From positions 156,737,195 to 156,801,194 of the forward strand of contig JAUPFV010000005.1 of assembly GCA_036936605.1 (NCBI GenBank): a stretch of 64,000 nt of DNA, read 5' to 3'. The DNA is from Limnanthes douglasii subsp. nivea. Lineage: Eukaryota > Streptophyta > Magnoliopsida > Brassicales > Limnanthaceae. The notes beneath the pieces were generated by a model. It saw only the letters and a program-made list of their open reading frames with translations. It was not told the DNA's origin and did not search any database. Below are positions 45,356 to 56,374 of this stretch, piece after piece (position 1 is the stretch's first letter; each line of letters begins with the position of its first letter). The position numbers and the translations under genes are program-made.

Positions 45356-45766
45356 TGATAAGGAAGAATAAAAGACAAGGAGAAAAGTGTAAAGAAGAAA
45401 CTTGATGGGGGAAAAATAGCTAAGGAAAAGTATGATAGGAGGAAAATGTATAGAAATAAGTGTATAAGGGCTGAATTGTATTAATTATGAAGAGGTAGGC
45501 AAAATAGGAAGAAGGCAAAATGTAAGGACCAAAAGATGTAATTAATCCAAATTAAAGCATGTGGGGTCCGCAATTGTACTATGAAAGGACCACACACGCT
45601 TCACAAATCCCGAGATGAATAGTACGAGACTTTCTCTCTCTACATTGTTTAGTAATTTGAACTTTCTCTCTCTAAATCTGACACGGAAACATTTCTATAT
45701 CGCAAAATCCTCTATCCACAATCTTCACATAGCAAAATCACCCCTGGACCACCTTTAAACTCTTCA
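45356..45766 (+). repeat. B 3' LTR (411 bp)
   Basis: Pair of 32665-33075 with about 11 mismatches. The TATAAAAG of the 5' LTR reads TATGAAAG here. Right flank is CCCAC. Confidence 0.97.
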
Positions 45767-45771
45767 CCCAC

Positions 45772-47195
45772 GAAGCTCAGTGTTTTATTTTTTATATTTT
45801 TTATTGCTAGAATATTGAATGCATGTTTATGAACCAAACTTTAATCTAAATTAGGCTTCCGACTCTAAATAACACAAATATACATCGAGGTTGACTCATA
45901 TCAAAGTTTTATACCCTCATTGTTTGTAGATAAATACTATATTTTATTTTTTCTTTTGATAAAGTAAACATAAGTCTTTTAACATTTTAAGAGTGACGGC
46001 ATTCATTTATCATGAAGCTGGGATGAGTCTAAAGTTTTGACCAACTTTAATGTTACGATTTTCATTTCTCCATGAAGCTAGAGTAAGTCTGAAATATTTA
46101 TGATAATGTTATATACCGATGGGATACCATTATACTTATTGGGAAAGATAATGATTCATAATTATTAAATAATAAAAGAAAAACGACGTCTAAGTATAAT
46201 TTTTAATCCGACGCTTTGACTTGGGTAATGATAAAATATGGTGATTAATATTTTTGGAAAAATTTAGTTAAAAACATAATATAAGTTAACTTTCTGCATA
46301 ACTAATACGATACATGATTTTTGTTTAAGGAGAAACATATATGATGGATAAATTTGATAAACTTGAATGATATCATGATATTTAAACGTTGTATGAGACT
46401 AACATTGACAGATGGTTTTGGACGACATATGAGTTAGTAACTAAGTAAAGATGATATCAAACAATAGAAGGTCATTTTAAAGAGAGTTAGACAATGAAAG
46501 AGACTTAAAGATGATTTACTAAAAGCAGAATGAAAAGTGACTTCCCACGTGTATAAGAAGGTTGTAGAAAATTCAAGATAAATAGTTTAAGTTACTAAGT
46601 TGCATATGATGCTTAAGGGAATAAGTGTCAATTATATAATAAATGATTACTACATCAGGTGATGCCAATATCAGGTGTTGATAGGGGAAGATCACCAAGA
46701 TATCGTGTCCACGAATCTCAAGTAGTGATTTCGAGGAGCTTGAATATTGCTTATCTAACTTGTGGTAATAGCGAGGTACATGGAACTTCAACGAAGATAC
46801 CCTGAAATTTTAGAATAATATTTCAAATTCAAGAATATCACATCCTATGACGTGAAACCGTGATGTAGATTTCAATCGTTGAAAACATCATTACCTATTC
46901 AAGAAAAAACGGTAGATGTGCGCCCATTTCAATAGTTACCGATGGGAAATTAAGGTAATGTTTCAATTTTTTAATTTCGTGCTTTAGTAGTGAAGATGAA
47001 TGAGTAAAATTTTATAATTGATAATTGAAAAAACATCTTTCAGAGACATTGTGAATCTAGGTGAAAATGTTGGCAATGACGATTTAGTACATGACCATGT
47101 GAATTTTTTTTAAAGAACAAAGGAAACATAGTAAGGTTGAACAAGCATATAATGAATCGTCGTCTTATGAATGATTAATAAAAGAAATATAAGGT
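45772..47195. other. Spacer and eroded DNA upstream of element C gag
   Basis: AT-rich. Near 46010-46090 a segment with CATGAAGCT, GAGTAAGTCT and similar words is repeated once, about 60 bp apart. From about 46880 it may include the decayed start of element C, but no motif is clear before 47200. Confidence 0.4.
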
Positions 47196-47199
47196 GATA

Positions 47200-47835
47200 C
47201 ACAAAAGGCAGGAAGTGTTGCAAATGGTTAATCTCCATTAACTCAAAGAATATTGGAAGGAGAGTTTCCAATAATGATTGATCCATATAAACAGGAGTAG
47301 TACGATTGAACATAAGATCTTGAGCATCATATAGAACAGTTACGTAAGACAATATTGGGGTTTAATCCAGGCGTTACTCTATAATGTAAAAGTTTATCCA
47401 TGAATTTCAGAGGAAACACTTTAGTTTGGTTCAGTAACGTTGCGTCGGGGTCGATTACAGTTTTGAAGATATATGGAAGTCGTTTAAAAGTCAAGTCATT
47501 GGTGATAAGACGATTAGATGTGATGGAGATAAAATTGTGACTATATTTTAAAAGAGTGATGAATTACTAAGGTAATTATGTTCAATACTTTGTCCAAGAG
47601 ATTAATATTTTCAGAGGTTGTATAAAAGAAGTAGCTTTGGAAGCTTTTAAACGAAGATTACCAATGAAAAGCAAGTAGTTTGAGGATTTGATCAAGTTTC
47701 AGTTGATTCAATATGAGATCTTTTGAGACAAACATTAATGTTTATTAAGAGGAGAAAGTAAAACGAGGAGGAGTTGTGCAGTATAAATATCAGAAATAAG
47801 ATTTGATATTTTGGAGAATAAGATAATTTAGGCAT
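47200..47835 (+). pseudogene. Element C gag core (Tat-type), decayed; left part
   Basis: Plus-strand frame fragments match Tat gag in order: SPLTQRILE, then DLEHHIEQLRKT, NFRGNTLVWFSNV (compare the LKWYNSL region of family A) and INIFRGCIKEVALEAFKR (compare the VAIASLRQG region). Many stops and frame changes. It is cut at 47835 by element A3, whose 5-bp duplication GGCAT is the last five bases here; the same host element resumes at 56370. Its LTR is not recognised. Confidence 0.75.
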
Positions 47836-48190
47836 TGGTGTGGTTTATTTCTGTTTGAGGGTAATTTAGTAAAGTCTTATGGAAATTTAATGTTTAAGGT
47901 AAAGTGTAGTGAGATAGTTAGGCTGTGTGCTTGTATTAAATTATGATCACCCTCATTAATGAAAGTGGTTGGGGTATTTATACTTAATTAATGACCCATG
48001 GGCCTATCGGGTCAGAATGTGGAGTTGAGTCAAGTCAATTTAAGAACCCATTAGCCCAAGATGTGAAATGACCAACACCTAGCTTAGTTATATTCCATTA
48101 CATTTGTCCTGTTCGGTTTTTCATGGTAGTGGTCCGAACAGGCCTCCAGATAAAAGAAAGTTACAGTGCCTAAAATATTCGACCTCATTA
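47836..48190 (-). repeat. A3 3' LTR
   Basis: Aligns with 56021-56369 over its whole length with many substitutions and small indels. It shares TGGTGTGG, GGGTATTTATA-like and CCCATGGGCCTATCGGGTC words. The polypurine tract CTAAAGGGGCTTC follows inside. Confidence 0.92.
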
Positions 48191-48566
48191 GAAGCCCCTT
48201 TAGGTCTTGCAAAGAATATTTGGAAGAGCTAACTTTTAAGAACAAAAATAAACCCTTTCCAATCTATTTCTGTGTCCGAATAGAAGAGTTTATCTTTCTC
48301 TGTCAAGAATTTCAAGAGTTAAGAATTTCAAGAGTCAATCTGTCTGGAATTTGGTAGGACTGATTTACCATTAAAAATTCCAAGAGTTCTTTTTTCAACG
48401 TGGGACACGTGTCAGGCTCTGGTTTGACCTCTCAACCGTTTTTCTCCTAGATTCTTGTACCCCCTAGGCTAGAAAGTTACCTAGGTTTTAACACCCATAA
48501 TTTGTAGCCCTTAATCATTGCTTTGATCATTCTATATTCTCTTAGGTAACTTCCAATTTTCACAGT

Positions 48567-48575
48567 TATATAAAT
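48567..48575 (+). promoter_or_regulatory. TATA-like box of the A3 antisense gene
   Basis: TATATAAAT, 101 bp before the ATG at 48668, the same spacing as in A2. Confidence 0.45.
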
Positions 48576-48667
48576 CTATTCTAGTGTTTTATTGTCTTCA
48601 CAAACACAATACGTTTCTAGAGAGAGAAAGTCTAGTGATATTTTTTCAAATTGCACCCGAGTAAATT

Positions 48668-51275
48668 ATGTTCACAGCCAGAAACACACTAGTAAAAGGG
48701 GGTTGGTTAAATTTGTCTGAATTAGAGAGAGCGAGAAAAGTTGCAAGAGACGAAAGAGTAGTTGTTGGTCTTCTCGTTTCTCCTGGTGAAGAACTCAATC
48801 ATCTAAAAGAAAACACAGACCAAGGTTGCATCACCATCAAAGATATCTAAGGTCAGAAAAGTGCCTTTTGTCCCAACTCTTTCTCCTCTTCAATCAAGAT
48901 CCTTTGTTCAAGAATCTCGGAACCCTGTCCCTAAAGAAAATGCCATTTCTAGTGTTAGGAAGCCTTCACCCTTTATTGCTATGGGTTCAGACACTGAGAA
49001 GTCCCCAAGAAGAATACCCCTCGCCGAATAACTCGCCAATCCAAGGCTAAGTCCACTCATACATCTTCGAAACACACTAGTTCGGAGACAATAAAGCCTT
49101 TTCCAGAACCCAATCCATCCGGACAACAGCCCCTGGCAGAAGCCAAGCCATCTGAATAGCCTTCTATTATAATAGAAGAAAATATGTAGGATAGTATGGA
49201 CGATACTCATTTTGAGGCGTCTGGCAGACGAATGAAACCTCTGCAGATCGAAAGGGAAAAACTAAGATGGGTCTGACCAATCCGGATGCGCTTCCGGAGT
49301 GTCTGGAAGGGAAAATAGGGCCAAATTTCCAGAAAGTGAGCGTAAAATACTTGCTATCCCTCCAAAATATAGCCTATGTATACACCCACACCGCTGAATT
49401 GGGTCGTATTCGTACAAAGTGGGGGATCCCTGAGCCTATCAAGGTGAGAATCCCAGTCACCCCGGAAACTCTGATGGATTGCAAACCTAACGAGCTAATG
49501 GTCTAAACAGAGGTGCTGAACTCGGGACTCCGATTTCTTTTGGATCCGGAGATAGTCAGGTACTTCCACCTGATTAAGCTATATCCGGGTCAACTGAGCC
49601 CAAACGCGTGATATAATCTGCTGGCTGGCATCATGGCTTCTAGACTATCCAAGATCCCACTACCAATGGAACAATTCGATGTTGTGGTGAATTGGTGCAA
49701 GAATCACCATATTCCCTCCTACCATTACAATATGGGGAATGATTACAAGGTAGTGAAATGACCTTCTGAAGTTGGAAAAACCATGGAAGACACAGTTCAT
49801 GTTCATCATCGGTGTCTGTGAGAATGGGAAAAAGATCAAAGTTGACTCTAACCCAAGCAAACTAACTAGCTACTAGAAAAGTATAAGTAAGTTTTATTTA
49901 TGTTTCACTTAATATTTTTAAACACTATGTGGTTATTCCGAATAAGTTCTCAGATCATGTATAGGTTGGTCAAAACACTTGCGCCAAGCTAAACTCCTGG
50001 GCCTTGGACAAATGGGGGAATAACTTCCACAACTGCTTCATCTCAGGGAATTTTGTGAGGTCTCATCTGTGGAATACCACATGGAGAAGAGACCTCTCTT
50101 GGAAAGAACTGACCACCCCACCTCCTGCAGACGTTATCCTGATGAGAATTGAGGCTAAGGACGCCAAGATGTACTTGCCTTCCAGGGTCAAAGCCCCTAG
50201 TCATCTGGATAAGATGAAGAACAAAAAAAAGAAGAAAAACACAACAGACCCACCTCAGACAACCACCGAAGGAACCGATTTGGAGAACCAATGAAGGATT
50301 AATACAGTTCTACTGGAAGCAGTGGAAGTTACTGTTAAGGAGGCTGGTGGATCGGACAACCCAACAAATATTTCGAAGAAGGATAAGAAACGCAAGGCAA
50401 GCAGTGATGATAAAGCTGCAAAGAAGAAAAAAGTCAGTATGGGATCAGAGATAATTCTACGTCCTACTGAAATCCCTCCTCCGACTCCTACTGATCCCGC
50501 TTTGAAAGAAGAAATTCCACCCAACCTTTATTCCGAACAAACCATTGCTGATGGAGAGGTAAATTTTGATGCCTTTCAGAATATTAACATATATTTCAAT
50601 GAACTGGACAAAGATAACTTCACGGGGCCTTATCGCCCTGCCAACTCGTCCAATGCTGTGACCCATAATGGTGAGACTTATGTGATATCAAGCGAGCAAG
50701 ACACCCTAAATCACGCCCTCCTAGGTTACATCCATCCAGTAGTTGACCTGGAAAGAAAAGTGAGGGAACAAACAAACACTATCAATTTCTTGACCACAGC
50801 TAACCAAGGCCTGACTAATAGTCTCTCTACTGCTCAACAAAGCATAGAATTTCTGAAAAAAGAGAAGATTTGGCTGCCAAACTGCTCAAGTCAGAAGATG
50901 CTCAAAGGGATCTCCAAACAAAGTATTTCGGACTCGAAAATTCTCTTCCGATGAGATCAAAGCTTTGAAAGGGAAACTGAAGGCTAAAGGTAAAACCTTC
51001 AAGACTCTATTCGAGGACAAAGCCAGCTTGGAGGATGTTGTTAAGAATAAAACAAAGGAGAATACAACTCTAGTACAATTTTTTTTGAAGAGATAGCTGC
51101 TGGAATAGAGAAGTATGCCTCTGGAGTGGTAGACACATTGGAGAAAAGAGATGATGACATCAAATCCGATAGGGTGTTACTGTTTCATGAGACCTTTCAT
51201 AAGACGACTCTTGGTCCTTTGTGGATATTCTTGGAATACAATGACCTCCCTTATTATACGATGGGTGATGGTTAG
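48668..51275 (+). pseudogene. A3 antisense gene, decayed
   Basis: The ATG at 48668 gives MFTARNTLVKGGWLNLSELE, matching A1/A2. The frame breaks at 48850, then segments continue: ALPECLEGKIGPNFQKV near 49290, RTKWGIPEPIKVRIP, then SGLRFLLDPEIVRYFHLIKL across a TAA at 49504-49506 (the PF04195-like core) and MASRLSKIPLPMEQF. An intron-like gap near 49890-49965 precedes exon 2, with WGNNFHNCFISGNFVRSHLW at 50010, basic KNKKKKKN, the NFTGPYRPANSSNAV block, and coiled-coil fragments. It ends in FLEYNDLPYYTMGDG, where a deletion fuses it to integrase. It shows that the gene predates the split of these copies. Confidence 0.85.
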
Positions 51276-53799
51276 AGAAATAGTCAATAGCAACTATGGT
51301 TTTTCTACATCTACCGGATGCCATGGGAAGAGGCCCAACTAGATCCAACCCCTATCTGTCGAAGGTTATCGGCTGGGTTATGGATTCCATAGGAACTGTT
51401 GGCACATGAATTTCATTTCCATATCTTTGGAGATCACACTTTTTACCATCTCTTTAGCATCTGCCATTATGGTTGCCCAGTAGTACCCTGCTAATAAAAC
51501 TCTCCTGGTTAGGCCTATATAGCCACAGTGTGTAGAACCTTCTCCATCATGTAGTTCAGATAACAAAGCTTGGGATTCCTCAAATCCTAAGCAACGCAAG
51601 AGAGTTCTGCTGAAAGGTTTCTTGTAAATAACTTCCCTTAATTCAAGAAACCACGAGCTTATACTTGAATTTCTTAGCCATGGGTTTATCCGGAGGAAAA
51701 ATCCCCATCGGAAATAAACTGAAGAATACCATACATTCAGTCCATGGGGTGAATAGTTACTATGCTCATACTTTATTCATCCTCTTTACCTTTTCTGGGG
51801 CCGTCTGTATTGATGGACATTCTTGCACCAGAATCCAAGGGTAAGATTCAGAATAAGCTATGGTTGCCAAAACGTCTGCCACAGTATTCTCCGATCTAGG
51901 GATGTGTTCATAGTAGATATTCTTAAAGCTTGCAGCAACTTCCCTTAACATTAACAAGTATTTAATCAACTGTTCTTTGTTTGCTTCTGACTGCCATTGA
52001 GCATGGTGAATCAGTAATTGGGAATCACTCATTAAATGGACTCTCTTTGCGCCGCATATGAGGGCTAATTTAAGACCAGTTATAACTTCTTCTTACTCAG
52101 ACTCATTGTTAGAAGCCCTGAAACTAAAACTTATAGCCTGATACATAGTATCACCATATGGAGAAATTAAACAAATTCTAGCCCCACACCCCATAGTACT
52201 AGATCCACCATCAGTTTGGATTACCCAATCTTTATTAGATTGGATTTCAGGTATCTATCCGGAAGATCTATCAACATGGAATTTTACTAAGAAATCAGCC
52301 ACTGACTGGGCTTTAATTGCCGCGCGGGGAGCAAAATCAATATCATAATCACCTAGCTCAACTGACCACTTGGTCATTTTGCTTGATACATCAGCTTTTT
52401 GAAGAACACTCTTTAGAGGAAAGATGTTCGAACGACAATATAATGAGCTTCAAAGTATGGTCTCATATATCTTGCCACAATTACCAAGGCCAATGCTAGT
52501 TTCTCTAACTTTAAATATCTTATTTCAGCATCAAACATACTTTTGCTAATGTGACACACCAGACGAGGGTAATTATCCACCTCTCTTACCAACACAGCAC
52601 TTATTGTATATTCTGACACTGCTAAGTATATGTAGAGTGTTTCCCCCTGAACAGGTTTGAAGAGAGTCTTAGGTGAGGACAAATGCTTCTTGGTTTCAAT
52701 AAAATCTTGATCAGACTGTGGAGACTAATTAAAGTTTTTGGCATTCCTCAACACTTGGAAGAACGGGGCACATTTGTCTGATGATTTTGAAATAAATATG
52801 TTCAAAGCAGCCAATTGTCCGGTCAATCATTGAACTTTTTTGATGCTCTAAGGAGGGTCCATAGCAGTAAGGCATTAAGTTGATCTGGATCAGACAAAAT
52901 TCCTTTCTCACCTATTATGTAACCTAAGAACTTTCCAGATCGGACCCCAAATACACATTTTTCAGGGTTAAGTTTCAGATTGACAGCCTCTAAGTTAGAA
53001 AATATTTCTTGAAGGTTAAATATATGTGCATCTTTTTCCAAGATTTTAACCATCATATCATCTATATAAATTTACATGTTTCTGCCAATCTGATTAGCAA
53101 AGGCTTTCTTCACTAATCTTTGGTAAGTGGCTCCAGCATTTTCCAATCCGAACGACATCACCTTATAACAATGAAGACCTCTGTCTATAATGAAATTAGT
53201 GTGGTATTGATCCTTCAGATCTACTTGTATCTGGTTGTACCCTGAAAATGCATCCATGAATGACAATAACTTATTTCCAGAAGTCGAATCCGCCAACTGA
53301 TCTATCAGGGGAACATGATAAAGATCTTTGGGGTATGCCCTATTAAGATCAGTAAAATCAATGCACATGCGCCATTTTCCATTCTATTTCTTGACCAGAA
53401 TAGGATTGGCAGTCCACAAAGGATATTGAGATTCTTTAATGTGACCCATCTTGGTCAAACGATCAACTTCCTGAACAATCATATCTACTTTTTCCTTAGA
53501 GAAAGACTTTTTCCTTTGTATAAATGGCGCAACATCAGTTTGTATGGACAAATTATGAGAAATAATATCAGTTAGCACTCCAGTAACATCACTATTTCAC
53601 CACTCAAAGACATGTTGAATATTTATAAAAAAAAGGACAACAACCGGTGTTTCAAATCTGGTGCCAAATTGGTACTAATTTTAACATTCTTGCCCTCAGC
53701 GAGGTAGTGGGTTTCAACCTCCTCAATAGGTATTATGAAGCTGGGAGCCTCTCTAGGATCATCAATTTCATTCTCATCAGTGGAAGGCTCTAATAGATG
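51276..53799 (-). pseudogene. A3 pol, decayed and truncated at the integrase core
   Basis: Fragments in order on the minus strand: RT (IDFTDLNRAYPKDLYHVP near 53340, and GLENAGATYQRL), RNase H near 52413-52682, aRNH (SDSQLLIHH, AENTVAD-like ENTVADVLA near 51800-52040), integrase zinc region with HDGEGSTHCG near 51540, and WMDLVGPLPMA-like MDLVGPLPMASGR at 51345. The sequence stops at IDYFS near 51276, so the rest of the integrase core and C-terminus are gone. Multiple stops and frameshifts throughout. Confidence 0.88.
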
Positions 53800-55947
53800 T
53801 TAATCTTTGTTAACCTTGACTGCCTGTAAAGACTTAAAGGCAATAAATGTTGCATAATATTTCATGGCTACCTTCTGGCTGCTTCAGACAACACCTACTT
53901 GTCCCTGGACAACATACTTCAAACATTGGTGGACTGTAGAGGCCAAAACATGCATTCTGGAGAGCCAAAAATGTTGGGAAATCCACCACAACAAACAATA
54001 CTCTTACAATTTTCTTAAAGGGTCATTTGCCCAGCAACACCTCTTCTTAATATTCTCCAATCACATCTGCAGAACTTCATGTGAAGCCTACGATGGTTCT
54101 GTTCGAATGTTGTATGACCGAAGGGTTTCTCATCTTCTTGTAGGCCCTGCAATGTCCCCCAAGGTCCTCATCAAAAAATATAAAGGGAGATGGAGTTTGA
54201 TACAGTTGGGTGAATATCCCTCCATCAAACTAGGTGGCCAAACTATGAACATGCCTCTTCCTTGATGAACTAGAAGGTGCAGTCACATTATCCCTTCCGT
54301 AAATGGTCAATAATTCAAAAACGATAATCAAATCGGAGACGGTTTTGGTCTTGTCTGTTATTACCCCTACCCGATTTCGACTCGGATCTGGAGCAAGATA
54401 CTCAGAGCCTATATCAAACCTTTCAGTAATTACCATTCCATCTTCATGTGTGGATGTTCCAGGATTGTTCGAAGGACTAGTTTGGGGAGTGTTGGCATTG
54501 GTTGGAGTATTATCCGGCCTCCTCTCCCCTCGTTTTTTGATATATGCCTTATGTCATTGTGGTATTTGAAAAAAATGAGTATTCCGGTTTTCCCCGGGGG
54601 ATTGTAATGTTGATGGCTTTCTAAAGTGTACTTCGTTTTTAGTTTTTTCATATTTTGTAGCCACACTTTCCCCCAATTCAGCAAACCATTCAGATTGAGC
54701 CCATGGTCCTCTCTTTTTTCTGACCTGTTGGCTCTGAGTCTGGTTAGACTGATTTTGCCTTGATCGGTTAGATCCATGCCCAATCTCTTTTGACCTGTAA
54801 CCGGACTGATTAGCAGCTGAAGGAGTTATTGTTGTAGTAGTGGACCTAACCTGACGGTGTACTATGGTTTTCTTAGTCTCCTCAACATTTATTTGTTTCC
54901 AAACCTGATGCAACAAACCACCTCAAGTCATAGCCTTCTTCCGAGTCACTGAATCGGCTAAATTACCTGGATTAAAACCTTGTCTGAGGGAAGCAATTCC
55001 AACTTGTTCAAATAAATCTGCTAGTCCATTATTTATATTCAAAAACCGGTTGATGTACTCCTTTAGAGACTCATTTGGCTCCCGAGCACAATGGATAATG
55101 GTGTCCCCATCACCCTTAAGCTTCTTGCTTCCAACTAATTGCCTCAGAAAGGCAACCGAAAATGTATTAAAATTTCTTATACATCTCTGAGGGAGACTAT
55201 TGTACCATTTGAGGGCACTTCCTGTGAAAGTTTCAGAGAAGGCCCTACACAATAGTTTGTCATCGTCAAAATTCATCATGAAGTTCTTAAACTGCTCCAG
55301 ATGGTTGTCCAGATCTCGGCTCCCATCATATTTCTCCATCTTTGAGCTGTCAAACCTCTTAGGAAGATGTCCGAAGAGTATTTTTGCACACAAAGGCGAT
55401 TGTCTCCAATTCTTGTTACGACTAAAAGTAGTATCTTCATTTGGAGTAGCAAAAATACCTGGTTCGGACTGAAAAGCAAAGGGATCAATTAGCAACTGGT
55501 CAATATGTTGGTTGGCTGAACCCTTACCCTTGCCATGGTTATTCTTAAGCCTGCCATGCCTATCTTTTTTTCTTGAATGTTTTTTAGTCAGCCTCATTTT
55601 CCTTTTTGACCGCCCTTCATCACTGCTTGAAGACACTGATTCTTCAAGATCTGCCTCATTAGATGATTGCTGGAGGATTCAGATGTAGAACTCTTCACAT
55701 GTTTAGATCGACATGTCTTCTTGGAACTGAGAGGGGTTTTAAGAGACTGCTCGTTCTCTGCAAGATTGTCAGTGTGGTGAAGTACCGACGCACCAGATTT
55801 TTCTTTAACCCTTTTCTCTGCTTATTTTATTGCTCTCAATGTATCTATCTCAGCTCTCAACTGATCACGTTTCTCGATAGTATATTCATTATTTTACTTT
55901 GAAACTTCCACCTCAGAAGGTGGAATATTATGCTCATTCGGATCCAT
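53800..55947 (-). pseudogene. A3 gag-protease, decayed
   Basis: The ATG at 55947 (MDPNEHNIPP) corresponds to the A1/A2 start. Stops occur early, and frame changes near 55640 precede the gag core (SRDLDNHLEQFKNFMMNFD, GSALKWYNSLPQR). A TGA at 54923-54925 falls on the same Trp codon that is TAG in A2. The knuckle region and protease are partly deleted or shifted. The frame terminates at TAA 53800-53802, aligned with the family's pro/pol stop. Confidence 0.85.
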
Positions 55948-55999
55948 CCGAAATACTTTGTTTGCTGGTTTTGAATAGTGAAATTCAGGCACCTTCGTG

Positions 56000-56017
56000 C
56001 TCCCACTGTGGTCGCCA
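56000..56017 (-). other. A3 primer-binding site
   Basis: TGGCGACCACAGTGGGAG, unchanged from A1 and A2 despite heavy divergence elsewhere. Confidence 0.75.
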
Positions 56018-56020
56018 ATT

Positions 56021-56369
56021 TGGTGTGGTTTATTTCTATTTGAGGGTAATTTAGTAAATTTTTTTGGGAATTTAATATTTAAGGTAGAGTGTAGTGAGAT
56101 AATTAAGTTGTGTGTTTGTATTAAATTCTGAATTTAATGAAAGTTGTTGGGATATTTATACTTAATTAATGACCCATGGGCCTATCGGGTCGGATTGTGG
56201 AGTCGGGTCCAGTTTAAGAACCCATTAGCCCAAAATTTGAAATGATCAACACCTAGCTTAGTCGTATTCCATTACATTTGTCATGTTCAGTTTTTCAGGG
56301 CAGTGGTTTGGTCCGAACATCCCTCTAGATGAAAGCAAGTTATAGTGCCTAAAATATTCGACCTCATGA
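56021..56369 (-). repeat. A3 5' LTR
   Basis: Pair of 47836-48190. It begins after ATT next to the primer-binding site and ends ACCTCATGA; GGCAT follows. Confidence 0.92.
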
Positions 56370-56374
56370 GGCAT

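Larger units (their letters stand above)
32665..45766 (+). mobile_element. Element B: full-length Tat-type retrotransposon, second family
   Basis: 13,102 bp on the plus strand. LTRs at 32665-33075 and 45356-45766 (411 bp, about 11 mismatches by eye) are flanked by CCCAC at 32660-32664 and 45767-45771. Order: 5' LTR, primer-binding site, gag-pro, pol with dual RNase H and integrase, a spacer with 50/51-bp tandem repeats, an antisense gene on the minus strand, a G-rich polypurine tract, and the 3' LTR. Nucleotide similarity to family A is low, but the proteins align throughout. It is disabled by several stops, a poly-C frameshift and a seven-copy array inside pol. Its greater length than A2 is explained in part by that array. 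Confidence 0.96.
47836..56369 (-). mobile_element. Element A3: old family-A Tat element nested in element C
   Basis: 8,534 bp, minus strand. Diverged LTRs (47836-48190, 355 bp; 56021-56369, 349 bp) are flanked by GGCAT at 47831-47835 and 56370-56374. It shares the family-A primer-binding site (56000-56017), polypurine tract form, gag-pro-pol order, and antisense gene with TATA box. It is shorter than A2 because of a deletion that joins the antisense gene directly to the integrase core near 51275, and because of smaller losses. Dozens of stops and frameshifts mark it as the oldest complete family-A copy here. The terminal TG is mutated at both LTR outer ends (TAATGAGG and TCATGAGG in place of TGATGAG). 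Confidence 0.93.

Noticed and set aside
46300..47190. Plus-strand fragments before element C gag as its 5' LTR or gag N-terminus
   Set aside because: No repeat partner, primer-binding site or clear gag motif was found before about 47200.
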